28,484 bases of DNA from Xylophilus ampelinus (GTDB taxonomy: Bacteria > Pseudomonadota > Gammaproteobacteria > Burkholderiales > Burkholderiaceae_C), in the NCBI RefSeq assembly GCF_901875635.1, contig NZ_CABFMN010000129.1, forward strand, positions 1 through 28,484. The letters run 5' to 3'. How positions within the stretch are numbered: the stretch's first letter is position 1; each line of letters begins with the position of its first letter. The notes beneath the pieces are model-generated. The model searched no databases. It had not been told where the DNA came from and saw only the letters and a list, made by a program, of their open reading frames with translations. The translations under genes and the position numbers were made by a program. Of this stretch, positions 1 through 8,800 are shown one piece after another.

Positions 1-69
1 GCCTCGGGCGGGGACGCGAAGACCAAGGGCGGCGTCAACGGCAGCCTGGGGGTGAAGGTGCGCTGGTAA
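1..69 (+). CDS. C-terminal end of a truncated gene, possible outer-membrane beta-barrel protein
   Basis: The first 69 bases are an open frame of 22 codons ending in TAA at 67-69; the rest of the gene lies before the window. The visible tail is rich in Gly and Lys and ends GSLGVKVRW, with alternating hydrophobic residues and a terminal aromatic residue. That pattern is typical of the last strand of outer-membrane beta-barrels such as porins and autotransporters. With so little sequence the family cannot be named, and even the barrel assignment is an inference from the tail alone. Confidence 0.5.
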   Translation, partial: ASGGDAKTKGGVNGSLGVKVRW

Positions 70-107
70 GCGGCGGGGCACCCAACCAACTTCCAAGCAA
101 AAAGTGG

Positions 108-156
108 CTGCAGCGCCCGTCCAGCGGGCGCTGACAGCTATGAATTCAGGAGCAAA
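108..156 (+). repeat. GC-rich hairpin repeat, family 2, copy 1
   Basis: Perfect 9-bp arms CAGCGCCCG (111-119) and CGGGCGCTG (125-133) flank a 5-nt loop, followed by a tail CAGCTATGAATTCAGGAGCAA. Arms and tail closely match the copy at 24839-24889, and the arms alone match 5731-5755. On the minus strand, which is the strand of the AraC gene ending at 166, the hairpin is followed after a few bases by a run of five T (99-103), so it may terminate that transcript. It lies between two genes that converge here. Confidence 0.75.
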
Positions 157-165
157 ACCGGATGC

Positions 166-858
166 TCAGGTCGCTCGCCGCATCGCTGCGGTGAGCGCCG
201 AGGGCGACCGGTAGCCCGTGCGGCGCGCGGCCTCGGCCACGCCCATCCCGCCCAGGCGCAGCGCGCGGGCCTGGGACAGGCGCTGGCCGCGCAGCCATTG
301 CATCGGGCTCAGGCCGGTCTCGCGCCGACACCGCTCCGAGAACTGGCTCGGGCCCAGGTGCACCTGCTGCGCCAGGTCGGCCACCGTCAGCGGCAGATGC
401 CAATGCGTACGCAGCCAGACCGCCAGCGCCGGCCAGTCGATGGGCCGGCCGGACGCGACCGGCTCGCTTGGCCCCCACGCTTCGCGCAGCAGGGCCGGGC
501 CTTGCAGGAGCGCCAGCGCGGATGCCGTTTCCCTTTCGAGGCTGAGCGCGAGGTAGCGCGCCAGTGCACCCAGGCGCGCGTCGGCCGGCATGTGGCCGGT
601 GCGGGCCGCCCAGGACGCGTCGGCCGTGTCCAGCACCAGGCAGCGGCTGCCATCGCGCCCCGCCGCCTCGAAGTCGTGCCGGTCACCGGGCGCCACCACC
701 ACGCCCTGTCCCGCGCCGACGCGCTGGCCGCGGCCTTCGACCTCCAGATCGAGCACGCCCTGCAGCCCCACCAGCACCTGGAAGTGCTCGTGTGCGTGGC
801 TGCCGCGCGAGGCGCCGTAGTCGCGCACGGACAGTGAAGCGGCCGGCACGCTGCCCAT
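166..858 (-). CDS. AraC family transcriptional regulator
   Basis: Protein of 230 residues. The N-terminal half is a cupin-like sensor domain with a His-rich start (HAHEHFQVLVG, near residue 20) and a GVVVAPGDRHDF strand. The C-terminal third is a two-helix-turn-helix AraC domain (LTVADLAQQVHLGPSQFSE, then AEAARRTGYRSPSALTAA). Such proteins are one-component activators or repressors that sense a small ligand through the cupin. The ATG at 858 was chosen because it lies 5 bp after the stop of the permease gene and begins just before the cupin. The pair is therefore probably one transcript, and the regulator may control the permease. The protein is slightly short for the family (250-300 residues is usual), but the DNA-binding domain looks complete. 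Ligand unknown. Confidence 0.85.
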   Translation of the reverse strand: MGSVPAASLSVRDYGASRGSHAHEHFQVLVGLQGVLDLEVEGRGQRVGAGQGVVVAPGDRHDFEAAGRDGSRCLVLDTADASWAARTGHMPADARLGALARYLALSLERETASALALLQGPALLREAWGPSEPVASGRPIDWPALAVWLRTHWHLPLTVADLAQQVHLGPSQFSERCRRETGLSPMQWLRGQRLSQARALRLGGMGVAEAARRTGYRSPSALTAAMRRAT

Positions 859-863
859 GGTGA

Positions 864-2006
864 TCAACCCAGCCGCAGCAGCACCGCGCTCAGCGCACAC
901 ACGATGAGGAACGGGATGCTGATGCGGTGGAATTCCGCCAGCCCGTTCGGCACGCGCGCCAGCCGCAGCGCGATCAGGTTGGCCAGCGAGCCCAGCACGC
1001 AGCCGAAGCCACCCACGCTCACGCCGGCGGCCAGCGCGGGCAGGTCCTTCACGTAGCCGTCGAGCAGGATGGTGGCCGGCACGTTGCTGATGAACTGCGA
1101 GCTCACGATGGCCGCGAGGTACGCACGCCAGCCGTCCTCGATGGGCCAGTGCTTCAGCAGCGCCGACACCTGCGGCAGCTCGGCCACCTGGCGCAGGTCG
1201 ACGAACATCAGCGCGATGATCGCCAGCAGCGCCCAGTCGATGCTGCGCAGCACGCGCGGATGGACGATGGCGAAGGCGATCGCCACCACCGCCAGCCCGG
1301 TGACCAGCCAGTGCCGGTCGAGCGCGACAACGAAGGCGACGAAGAGCGCGGCCGACACCCACAGCAGCTTCGGCTGCACGGTTGCGCTGTCGGTGCCCGG
1401 ACGCAGCGTGATCGCGTGCCGCGGCACCAGCAGCCACACCGCCACTGCCAGCCACGCCAGCATGATCGCAACCGTCGGCGCCATCATCGCCATGAAGCCG
1501 AAGAAGCTCTGGCCGCTCTGGTGCCACAGGAACAGGTTCTGCGGGTTGCCGATGGGCGTGAGCGCCGAACCCGCGTTCACCGCCAGCGCCTGCAGCACCA
1601 CCAGCCGCGCCAGCGGCAGGTGCGCCTGCGTCGAGAGCACGCGCGTGAGCGGCACCAGCAGGAACAGGCTCACGTCGTTGGTCACCAGCGCCGACAGCAG
1701 CGCCGCGCCGCCCGAGAGCCAGAAGGCGAGCTGGCGCTGGTCCGTCATGCGCGCCAGCAGGCGCTGCGCCGTGGACTGCAGCACGCCGCTCTTCTCCACC
1801 CCCTGCGTGATGGCGAGCAGCCCGGCCAGCGCACCCACCGTCTGCCAGTCGACCAGCCGCAGCCACTCCATCGGCGGGCGCGGGCGCAACACGGCGAAGA
1901 GCACGGCCACGGCCAGCAGCACCCACAGCAGGCCGTTGCCGGCAGGGGGCGCTTGGGCATCGCTGGCAGTGGAATTGGCGTTGGGGGGCGGAGCGTCGGC
2001 AGACAT
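864..2006 (-). CDS. ArsB/NhaD/SLC13-type anion or ion permease
   Basis: Integral membrane protein of about 380 residues with some 10-11 hydrophobic segments. Motifs of the ion-transporter superfamily (CitMHS/ArsB/NhaD/SLC13) are visible: ITQGVEKSGVL, VTNDVSLFLLVPL, SALTPIGNPQNLFLW in the first half, and SNVPATILLDGY with GSLANLIALRLAR in the second. These match the two hairpin-loop regions that bind substrate and cation. The substrate cannot be deduced; arsenite, a carboxylate or Na+/H+ exchange are all possible. The ATG at 2006 is chosen because the sequence before it is not membrane-like. An in-frame ATG at 2060 would add 18 residues, and neither start has a clear ribosome site. The gene is followed directly by an AraC-type regulator and diverges from the DUF2254 gene. 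Confidence 0.8.
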   Translation of the reverse strand: MSADAPPPNANSTASDAQAPPAGNGLLWVLLAVAVLFAVLRPRPPMEWLRLVDWQTVGALAGLLAITQGVEKSGVLQSTAQRLLARMTDQRQLAFWLSGGAALLSALVTNDVSLFLLVPLTRVLSTQAHLPLARLVVLQALAVNAGSALTPIGNPQNLFLWHQSGQSFFGFMAMMAPTVAIMLAWLAVAVWLLVPRHAITLRPGTDSATVQPKLLWVSAALFVAFVVALDRHWLVTGLAVVAIAFAIVHPRVLRSIDWALLAIIALMFVDLRQVAELPQVSALLKHWPIEDGWRAYLAAIVSSQFISNVPATILLDGYVKDLPALAAGVSVGGFGCVLGSLANLIALRLARVPNGLAEFHRISIPFLIVCALSAVLLRLG

Positions 2007-2158
2007 GCAGGAAATGACGATTGCGATCAGGCGCGAGAGTGTGCCCCAGCGCCATGGCACGCGCGGCGCTGTCCGATGGATGGCGTGGCGCGGGGGCGCC
2101 AGAATGCACCGACGATGCCGCGCCTGGAACGTAGCCGCATCGATCGACAGGAGGACGG

Positions 2159-3466
2159 ATGCGGGTGTGGAAGCAACTGTGGATGGAAAGGCGCAACCGC
2201 CTGTGGGTGCTGCCGGCGCTCAACAGCGTGATTGCGGTGGCGGTCGCGCTCGCCGCCGCCTGGGTGCCCGAGCTGCTGCCCGGCATGCGCCTGCCCGCGG
2301 TGGAGGCCAAGACGCTCGACAACCTGCTGGGCGTGGTGGCCTCCAGCATGCTGGCAGTGACCACGTTCTCGCTGTCGATCATGGTGTCGGCCTTCGCATC
2401 GGCGAGCAGCGGCGTGACGCCGCGCGCCACCGAGCTGGTCATGGGCGACGAAGGCACGCGCGCCGCGATCGCCAACTTCCTGTCCGCCTTCATGTTCTCC
2501 ATCGTGGCGCAGATCGCGCTGGGCATGCGCTACTACGGTGACAACGGCCGATTCATCCTGTTCGTGAGCACCTGCCTCGTCCTGGCGTGGCTGATGCTCA
2601 CCCTGCTGCGCTGGGTGCGCACGCTGTCGTCGCTGGGGCGGCTGGGCAACACGCTGGCGCGCATCGAGGAAGCGGCCCTGGAGGCCATGGCCGGCCACTG
2701 GGCAGAGCCATTCATGCGCGCCCGCCCGGGAGAAGCCGACAGCCAGCCATTGGAAGCCGCACGCGGCAGCATCTGTGTACGGGCGGACGACTTGCGCGCG
2801 CTGCGGCGCGTCGACGTGCAGGGGCTGCAGGACTGGGCCACCGTGCACGCCTGCACGGTGCACTTGCGCGTGCGTGCCGGCGAGCAGGTCGGGCCGGGGA
2901 CACTGTTGGCCATCGTGGTCCCCGATGCGGGCGCGGATGCGCGCGCGGCCGAATCGGAGGCGTCGATCGCCGAGGGCGTGCTCGCCCACCTGCAGTTCGA
3001 CGCGGAGCGCACCTTCGACCAGGACCCGCGTTTCGGCGTCATCGTGCTGCGCGAGGCGGGGCAGCGCGCACTCTCGGCCGCCATCAACGACCCGGGCACC
3101 GCCATCGCGTGCCTGAATGCCGTCACACGCGTCATCCTCAAGGGCCAGCACGAGGGCATGGCGGCACGGGCCGATGCGCCGCCGCGCCACGACCGCGTGA
3201 CGGTGCTTCCGCTGGACGCGACCGATTTCCTCGAAGACGGCTTCGACCCGCTCGCGCGCGATGGCGCGGCCTGTTTCGAAGCCATGGTGCGGACGCAGAA
3301 GCTGCTGGCGCTCATCGCCGCCGAGAGCCGCGACGGCGCGATGGCCGCCGACGCGCAGCGGCGTGCCGAATTCGCGCGCGACTGCGGCCTTCAGGGGCTG
3401 GCGCAGGCACAGGACCGCGAAGCCCTTGCCGCCTTGCACCACGCGCTCTTCGGCAAACCCGCCTGA
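2159..3466 (+). CDS. DUF2254 family membrane protein
   Basis: Protein of 435 residues. The N-terminal part holds about four membrane segments (residues roughly 18-40, 58-82, 105-128 and 140-165), followed by a soluble cytoplasmic domain. The family signature lies near residues 284-315: RTFDQDPRFGVIVLREAGQ then RALSAAINDPGTA. This is characteristic of DUF2254 (PF10011), a widespread predicted membrane protein of unknown function. The ATG at 2159 is preceded by a strong AGGAGGA ribosome site at 2149-2155. The gene diverges from the permease (gap of about 150 bp) and converges with the acyl-CoA synthetase after only 9 bp, with no terminator visible between them. No function should be inferred beyond membrane location. 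Confidence 0.9.
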   Translation: MRVWKQLWMERRNRLWVLPALNSVIAVAVALAAAWVPELLPGMRLPAVEAKTLDNLLGVVASSMLAVTTFSLSIMVSAFASASSGVTPRATELVMGDEGTRAAIANFLSAFMFSIVAQIALGMRYYGDNGRFILFVSTCLVLAWLMLTLLRWVRTLSSLGRLGNTLARIEEAALEAMAGHWAEPFMRARPGEADSQPLEAARGSICVRADDLRALRRVDVQGLQDWATVHACTVHLRVRAGEQVGPGTLLAIVVPDAGADARAAESEASIAEGVLAHLQFDAERTFDQDPRFGVIVLREAGQRALSAAINDPGTAIACLNAVTRVILKGQHEGMAARADAPPRHDRVTVLPLDATDFLEDGFDPLARDGAACFEAMVRTQKLLALIAAESRDGAMAADAQRRAEFARDCGLQGLAQAQDREALAALHHALFGKPA

Positions 3467-3475
3467 TCGGTGCCT

Positions 3476-5023
3476 TCAGCCGCGCGCCGCGCCCCAGGCC
3501 TCGCGCAACTCGCGCTTGAGCACCTTGCCGATGGCGCTGCGCGGCAGCTCGTCGATGCGGCGCAGGCCGGCCAGGCGCTGCGTCTTGCCCAGTTGCGCGT
3601 TGGTCCAGGCCAGCAACTCGTCATCTCTCGCCGTCGCATCGTGCCGCACGACGACGAACGCCACCGGCGTCTCGCCCCATTGCTCCGACGGAATGCCGAT
3701 CACCGACGCGTCGGCCACCTCGGGATGGCGGCGCAGCACCGCCTCCAGGTCGCTCGGGTAGATGTTGAAGCCGCCGCTGATGACCATGTCCTTCTTGCGA
3801 TCGAACAGGGTGAGGAAGCCCTCGGCGTCGAAGCGGCCGATGTCCCCGGTGCGGATGAAGCGCTTGCCGTCGGGCGCGAACCACTCGGCCTCGCGCGTCT
3901 TCGCGGGCTGCTTGTGGTAGCCGTTCATCATGCCGCCCGAGTGGCCGACCACCTCGCCGGCCTCGCCCGCCGGCACCTCGCAGCCGGCCTCGTCGATCAG
4001 GCGGACGTCGCTGCCCGGTGCGACCTGGCCCACGGTGTGCAGCTTGTCGGGATGGTGGTGCGCCTCGAGGATGCAGGTGCCGCCGCCTTCGGTCATGCCG
4101 TAGAACTCGATCAGCCCGCCGGGCCAGCGCTTCAGGATGTCGGCCTTGAGCGCGGCGCCGAAGGGCGCGCTGGTGCAGAACTTGGCCTGGAAGCGCGACA
4201 GGTCGAAACGGTCGAACTCCGGGTGCGCCATGAGGCGCTGGTACTGCACCGGCACCAGCATCGTGTGCGTGACGCGGTGGCGCTGCGCGAGCTCGAGGTA
4301 GCCGCGCGCATCGAACTTCGGCATCATCACCACACAGCCGCCGTAGGCCAGCGTGGGGAAGAACACGACCAGCGTGGTGTTGGAGTACAGCGGCGTCGAC
4401 AGCAGCGTGACCGTGTCGGGCCCGTAGCCGTAGACCTGCCCGCGCTTGACGTGCGCCCAGCGCATGCCGTGGCCCTGCACGATGCCCTTGGGCTCGCCGG
4501 TGGTGCCGGAGGAATAGATGATGTTGAAGGGCCAGGCCGGCTCGGGCGCAACCGGCGCCGGCCGCGCGCCGGCGGGCGCCATCCAGTCGCCGACGAGGGG
4601 CACCGTGCCACCTGTGAGAGCGATGCGCGGCAGGCGCCCGCCCGCATCGCCCAGCGCCAGCGTGCCGGTGTCGTCGACGAAGAGCAGGCGCGCCTCGGCG
4701 TCCTCCAGCATGCGCGCCAGGCTGGCCGAGGTGCTGCTCGGCGCCAGCGGCGCCACGGCGATGCCGGCACGCAGCGCGCCGAGGAACACCGTCGCGTACT
4801 CCACCGACGCGTCGGCGCAGATCGCGATCGCGTCGCCGGGCGCGAGGCCCTCGCGCTGCAGAGCGGCGGCGATGCGGTCCATGCGGGCGTCGAGTTCGGC
4901 GTAGGCGATCTGCTCCCGCGCATCGGCCAGGGCGGGGTGCGTGGGCCGTTCGCGCGCATGGTCGCGAATGAAGTCGGCGATCACGCCGTAGTCGCGCTCG
5001 AGCGCCGCCTCAAGGGATGTCAT
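3476..5023 (-). CDS. AMP-binding acyl-CoA synthetase (fatty acid or aryl-CoA ligase family)
   Basis: Adenylate-forming enzyme of 515 residues. It activates a carboxylic acid with ATP to an acyl-adenylate and then transfers it to CoA. Visible core motifs in order: the P-loop YSSGTTGEPKG (about residue 167), YGMTEGG (about 305), RTGDIGRFD (about 387), KDMVISGGFNIYP, and the C-terminal lysine motif SAIGKVLKREL (about 500). All are intact. The ATG at 5023 (MTSLEAALERDYG) was preferred over the upstream in-frame ATG at 5086. A GGAG lies about 9 bases before it, and the extra N-terminus is Arg-rich and unlike the family. The gene stands alone and diverges from a small unknown gene across a gap holding a perfect palindrome at 5099-5116. 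Substrate is not predictable; medium or long-chain fatty acids and aromatic acids are both possible. Confidence 0.88.
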   Translation of the reverse strand: MTSLEAALERDYGVIADFIRDHARERPTHPALADAREQIAYAELDARMDRIAAALQREGLAPGDAIAICADASVEYATVFLGALRAGIAVAPLAPSSTSASLARMLEDAEARLLFVDDTGTLALGDAGGRLPRIALTGGTVPLVGDWMAPAGARPAPVAPEPAWPFNIIYSSGTTGEPKGIVQGHGMRWAHVKRGQVYGYGPDTVTLLSTPLYSNTTLVVFFPTLAYGGCVVMMPKFDARGYLELAQRHRVTHTMLVPVQYQRLMAHPEFDRFDLSRFQAKFCTSAPFGAALKADILKRWPGGLIEFYGMTEGGGTCILEAHHHPDKLHTVGQVAPGSDVRLIDEAGCEVPAGEAGEVVGHSGGMMNGYHKQPAKTREAEWFAPDGKRFIRTGDIGRFDAEGFLTLFDRKKDMVISGGFNIYPSDLEAVLRRHPEVADASVIGIPSEQWGETPVAFVVVRHDATARDDELLAWTNAQLGKTQRLAGLRRIDELPRSAIGKVLKRELREAWGAARG

Positions 5024-5098
5024 GTCGTCGGTCTCCGGGTTCCGTTCTTCGCGCCACGCGGCTCGCGCGCGGCGGCGGTCCAGCATAGCGGCGCCGGT

Positions 5099-5116
5099 GC
5101 GTGACGGCCGTCACGC
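5099..5116. promoter_or_regulatory. Perfect 18-bp palindrome, candidate operator
   Basis: GCGTGACGGCCGTCACGC is exactly self-complementary and lies in the 166-bp divergent gap between the acyl-CoA synthetase (start 5023) and the small protein (start 5190). A dyad in a divergent promoter region is typical of a dimeric repressor site (TetR or GntR class are common near acyl-CoA genes). No matching regulator gene is adjacent, so the binding protein is unknown. Confidence 0.5.
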
Positions 5117-5189
5117 GCATGTCACGCCACCGTCAGCCGCCGCTCAGGCCGAGCGGCCGAGCATGGGCGCTTTTCCACGGGAGGACCGC

Positions 5190-5687
5190 ATGGGCCTGTT
5201 CGACGTGCTCCAGCAGATCACGCAACTCACCGGCGCCAACGCCGACCAGCATTTCGATCAGGCGGCCACGCATGCGTCGCAAGACCAGTTCGGCACCGGC
5301 CTCGCTGCCGCGCTGCGTTCGGACCAGACGCCGCCCTTCGGGCAGATGGTGGGGCAGATGTTCGGCAACTCCTCGCCCGAGCAGCGCGCCGGCCTGCTCA
5401 ACCAGGTGCTCGCCACGCTCGGGCCGGCTGCCGCCTCGGCGCTGGCCGGCGGTGTGCTGGGCCGACTGCTGCAGCCGGGCCAGGCGCAGATCACGCCCGA
5501 CCAGGCCAGCCAGGTCAGCGCCGCGCAGGCCAGCGAGATCGCGGCGCATGCGGAGCAGCAGCATCCCGGCATCGTCGATGCGGTGAGCGGCTTCTATGCG
5601 CAGCACGCCGGGCTCATCAAGACCCTCGGCGGCGCGGCGCTGATGATCGCGCTGGCGAAGATGAAGGAGAACGCGTCGCACAGTTAA
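5190..5687 (+). CDS. Conserved-looking hypothetical protein, 165 residues
   Basis: Not recognised. The ATG at 5190 follows a good GGGAGGA ribosome site (5179-5185); an earlier ATG at 5163 has none. The protein begins MGLFDVLQQITQLTGANADQ, is rich in Gln and Ala, and looks mostly helical. Its middle holds a Gly/Ala segment (LGPAAASALAGGVLGRLL). It ends with a hydrophobic stretch, HAGLIKTLGGAALMIALAKM, that could be one membrane or amphipathic helix. No signal peptide or catalytic motif was found. Codon use and GC content match the neighbours, so it is probably a real, native gene. It converges with the helicase gene across a gap carrying a hairpin repeat. Confidence 0.75.
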   Translation: MGLFDVLQQITQLTGANADQHFDQAATHASQDQFGTGLAAALRSDQTPPFGQMVGQMFGNSSPEQRAGLLNQVLATLGPAAASALAGGVLGRLLQPGQAQITPDQASQVSAAQASEIAAHAEQQHPGIVDAVSGFYAQHAGLIKTLGGAALMIALAKMKENASHS

Positions 5688-5730
5688 GGGTGCAACGCGC
5701 GAGGTCGTAACGAACGTGACGAGTTTGGCC

Positions 5731-5755
5731 GCAGCGCCCGTCCGGCGGGCGCTGC
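5731..5755 (+). repeat. GC-rich hairpin repeat, family 2, copy 2
   Basis: GCAGCGCCCG (5731-5740) and CGGGCGCTGC (5746-5755) form a perfect 10-bp stem with a 5-nt loop. The arms match the copies at 111-133 and 24842-24864, but the AGCTAT tail of those copies is missing. It lies in the 143-bp gap between two converging genes, where a hairpin could stop transcription from both sides, although no clear T run follows it. Confidence 0.65.
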
Positions 5756-5830
5756 AGGCCGATTGCACTTTGGCTTTCAGGCGGACGGTCGATGCCTTGC
5801 CCCTCCTGGAGAGCGCCCGGGGCTTGCGGC

Positions 5831-8800
5831 TCAGCCCAGCGGCTTGAGCAGTTCCGTCACGTCCTCTTCGGTGAACAGCACCGCGTCGCGCGGCGCGCCA
5901 CCGCCCAGCAACCCCTGCGCCAGTGCCGCCTTGCGCGCCTGCAGGGCCAGCATGCGTTCCTCGATCGTGCCTTCGGCCACCAGGCGGTAGACCATCACCT
6001 GCTTTGTCTGGCCGATGCGGTGCGCGCGCGCCGTGGCCTGCGCCTCCACGGCCGGGTTCCACCAGGGGTCGTAGTGGATCACGGTGTCGGCCTCGGGCAG
6101 GTTCAGGCCCGTGCCGCCGGCTTTCAGGCTGATGAGGAAGATCGGCACCTCGCCCCCGGTGAAGCGCGCGATGGCGTCGTCGCGCAGCCGGGTCTCGCCG
6201 GTGAGCTTGGTCCAGGCGTGGCCGGCGGCGCGCAGTTCGTCCTCGATCAGCGTGAGCATGCTGGTGAACTGGGAAAACACGAGCACGCGTCGGCCCTCGG
6301 CCAGCAATTCGCCCAGCAGTTCCATGAGCAGCGCGAGCTTGGCCGAGGCGGGCGGCTTGCTGCCGGCGCCGCCGGGCAGCGACTTGAGCAGGCGCGGGTC
6401 GCAGCACACCTGGCGCAGCTTGAGCAGCGCGTCCAGCACCTGGATCTGCGAGCGCGCCAGGCCGCGCGTGTTCAGGGCCTCGCGCACCGCGTGCTCGGTG
6501 GACAGGCGGATGGTCTCGTACAGGTCGGCCTGCGCGCCTTCCAGCGCCACCGGCGCCACGCTCTCGATGCGCGGCGGCAGCTCGGTGGCCACCGCCTCCT
6601 TGGTCCGCCGCAGCATGAAGGGCGCCACGCGGCGGCGCAGCTGCGCCAGCCGTTCGGTGTCGCCCTGTTTCTCGATCGGCGTGCGGAAGACCTGCTTGAA
6701 GCGCGCCGTGCTGCCCAGGAAGCCGGGCATCAGGAAGTGGAACAGGCTCCACAGCTCGCCGAGGTGGTTCTCCATCGGCGTGCCTGACAGCGCGATGCGC
6801 TGGCGTGCCAGCAGCGCGCCGGCCACCTGTGCGGCGTGGGTGCTGGCGTTCTTGATGTGCTGGGCCTCGTCGAGCACCACCACGTGCCAGTGCTGCGCCA
6901 GCCAGCGTTCGCGGTCGCGCTGCAGCAGCGAGTAGGGCGCGATCAGCAGGTCGCAGCCTTCGGCGAAGGCGCCCGCATGCCGCTCGCCGCCATGCCACAC
7001 GCGGGTGCGCAGCCCGGGCGCGAAGCGCGCCGCCTCGCGCCGCCAGGTGCCCAGCAGGCTGACCGGCGCCAGCACCAGGCAAGGCGCGTCGAGCCGGCCG
7101 TCTTCCTTTTCCTTCAACAGATGCGCGAGCGTCTGCAGCGTCTTGCCCAGGCCCATGTCGTCGGCCAGCACGCCGCCCAGCGCATGGCGGCGCAGGAACT
7201 GCAGCCAGGACAGGCCTTCGCGCTGGTAGGGCCGCAGTTCGGCCTGCAGGCCGGCGGGCGGCAGCACCTCCGGCGGCCGGCCGTGGCCGTCGAGCTGGCG
7301 CAGCACCTCGTGCAGTCGGGCGCTGCCTTCCCACGTTGCCGCTTCGCCTGCCGACAGGCGCAGCGCCTCGCCGCGCGACAGGCGCAAGGCGTCGGCCTCC
7401 AGGTCGCGGGCGGGCCGGTCGTCCACCAGGTCGAGCAGGGCCCGCAGCCAGGGCGCCAGCGGGGCCGAAGGCAGGCGCAGCCAGCGTCCGTCGGGCTGCG
7501 CACGCCACAGCCATTCGGGCAGGCGCGGGCCGTCCGGCGTGTCCACCACCTGGGACAGCAGGCCGGGCAGCCAGGGCAGCACGTTCTGGCGCACGCCGTC
7601 GACTTCGATGCCCAGCGAGAGGTCGAACCACGGCGAGAGGGCGCCGCTGCCCGGTGCGGGGTCGTCTGCGGTGTCGGCGCCCGGCGGCGCGTCTAGCGAC
7701 AGCTGCAGCGCATCGGCCTGCCGGAAGAGGTCGTCGAGCGCCGGGTCGCATTCAATGCCGAAGCCGGCATCGCGCAGCGGCGCCCAATCCTGCCCGGCGC
7801 AGTCCAGCCAGGCCGCGCTGCCCACGTGGTGGTAGCGGCCGAGCGAATCGCCCAGGAGGTTCAATGCGTCGAGCCGGCGCCGCGCGGCCAGCTCGGCCGG
7901 CAGGTCGCGGGCGAGCAGCACGCGCTCGCCCGCATGGTCGGTCAGCACGTGGGCTTCCTGCCCTGGCCAGTGGCCGCGCAGACCGCCGTAGTCGAAGCTC
8001 AGCGTGGCCACCAGCAGGCCGCGTTGCGGCCGTTCGTCGCGCGGCACGGGCGCGAGCCGAAGCCAGGGCGTGGGCACACCAGCCGACCAGGCGCGCGCGG
8101 CTTTTACCGCCGGCGGCAGCGGCAGGCCGGCCAGCCGCTGCAGCAGTTGAGGCTGCGCGTCGGCGAAGGACGATTGCGGGATGGGTGGCGCCGTGAGCAG
8201 CAGGGCCAGGTGCTGTGGCTCGATGCCCGGTGCCTGCGCCAGGCCGCATTCGCTGGCCTGCGGGTCCAGGTAGAGCGCCGGCGGGCCGGCGAACAGGCGC
8301 GGGCCCTCCGCGTTCGAGGGTGGCGGTGCGCCGTCGAGCACGGGCTGCAGCGTCCAGAGCGGGTCGGCGGCGCCGGCCGCCGAAGGCGAGGCCCAGCGCC
8401 AGCCCAGCGTGCGTGGCGGCCCCCAGCGCAGCGGCGTCGCGATGCCGCCCTGGGCGTCGGGCACGAACAGCCGGCCGGTGCCGGCCGCGAGCTGGAGCGC
8501 CAGCAGGCCGGCCTGGCCGAGCACCGCGCCGTTGATGTTCTGGCCGTAGCTGTAGCGTTCCAGGCCGAGCGAGTGGATCAGTCGCACGCATTCGCGGTCG
8601 TCGCCGGGGCTACCGTCCCGCAGGGCCTCGATGCGGTAGGCGGCGTCGTAGCCGGGCGCCTTGGGCTTGGCCCAGCCACCGCGCTTGAGCGGGCGCGAGA
8701 GCCGCCAACCCAGCATCAGGCGTGGGGCCACGCCCACGCCACCCGGGGTGCTGCTCAGCAGGTAGACGGGCTGGTCGGGGCTGCTGCCGCCGCGATCGGC

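Noticed and set aside
864..2006. Arsenite efflux pump ArsB
   Set aside because: The superfamily motifs fit, but there are no ars genes nearby and related permeases move many substrates, so the specific name is not supported.
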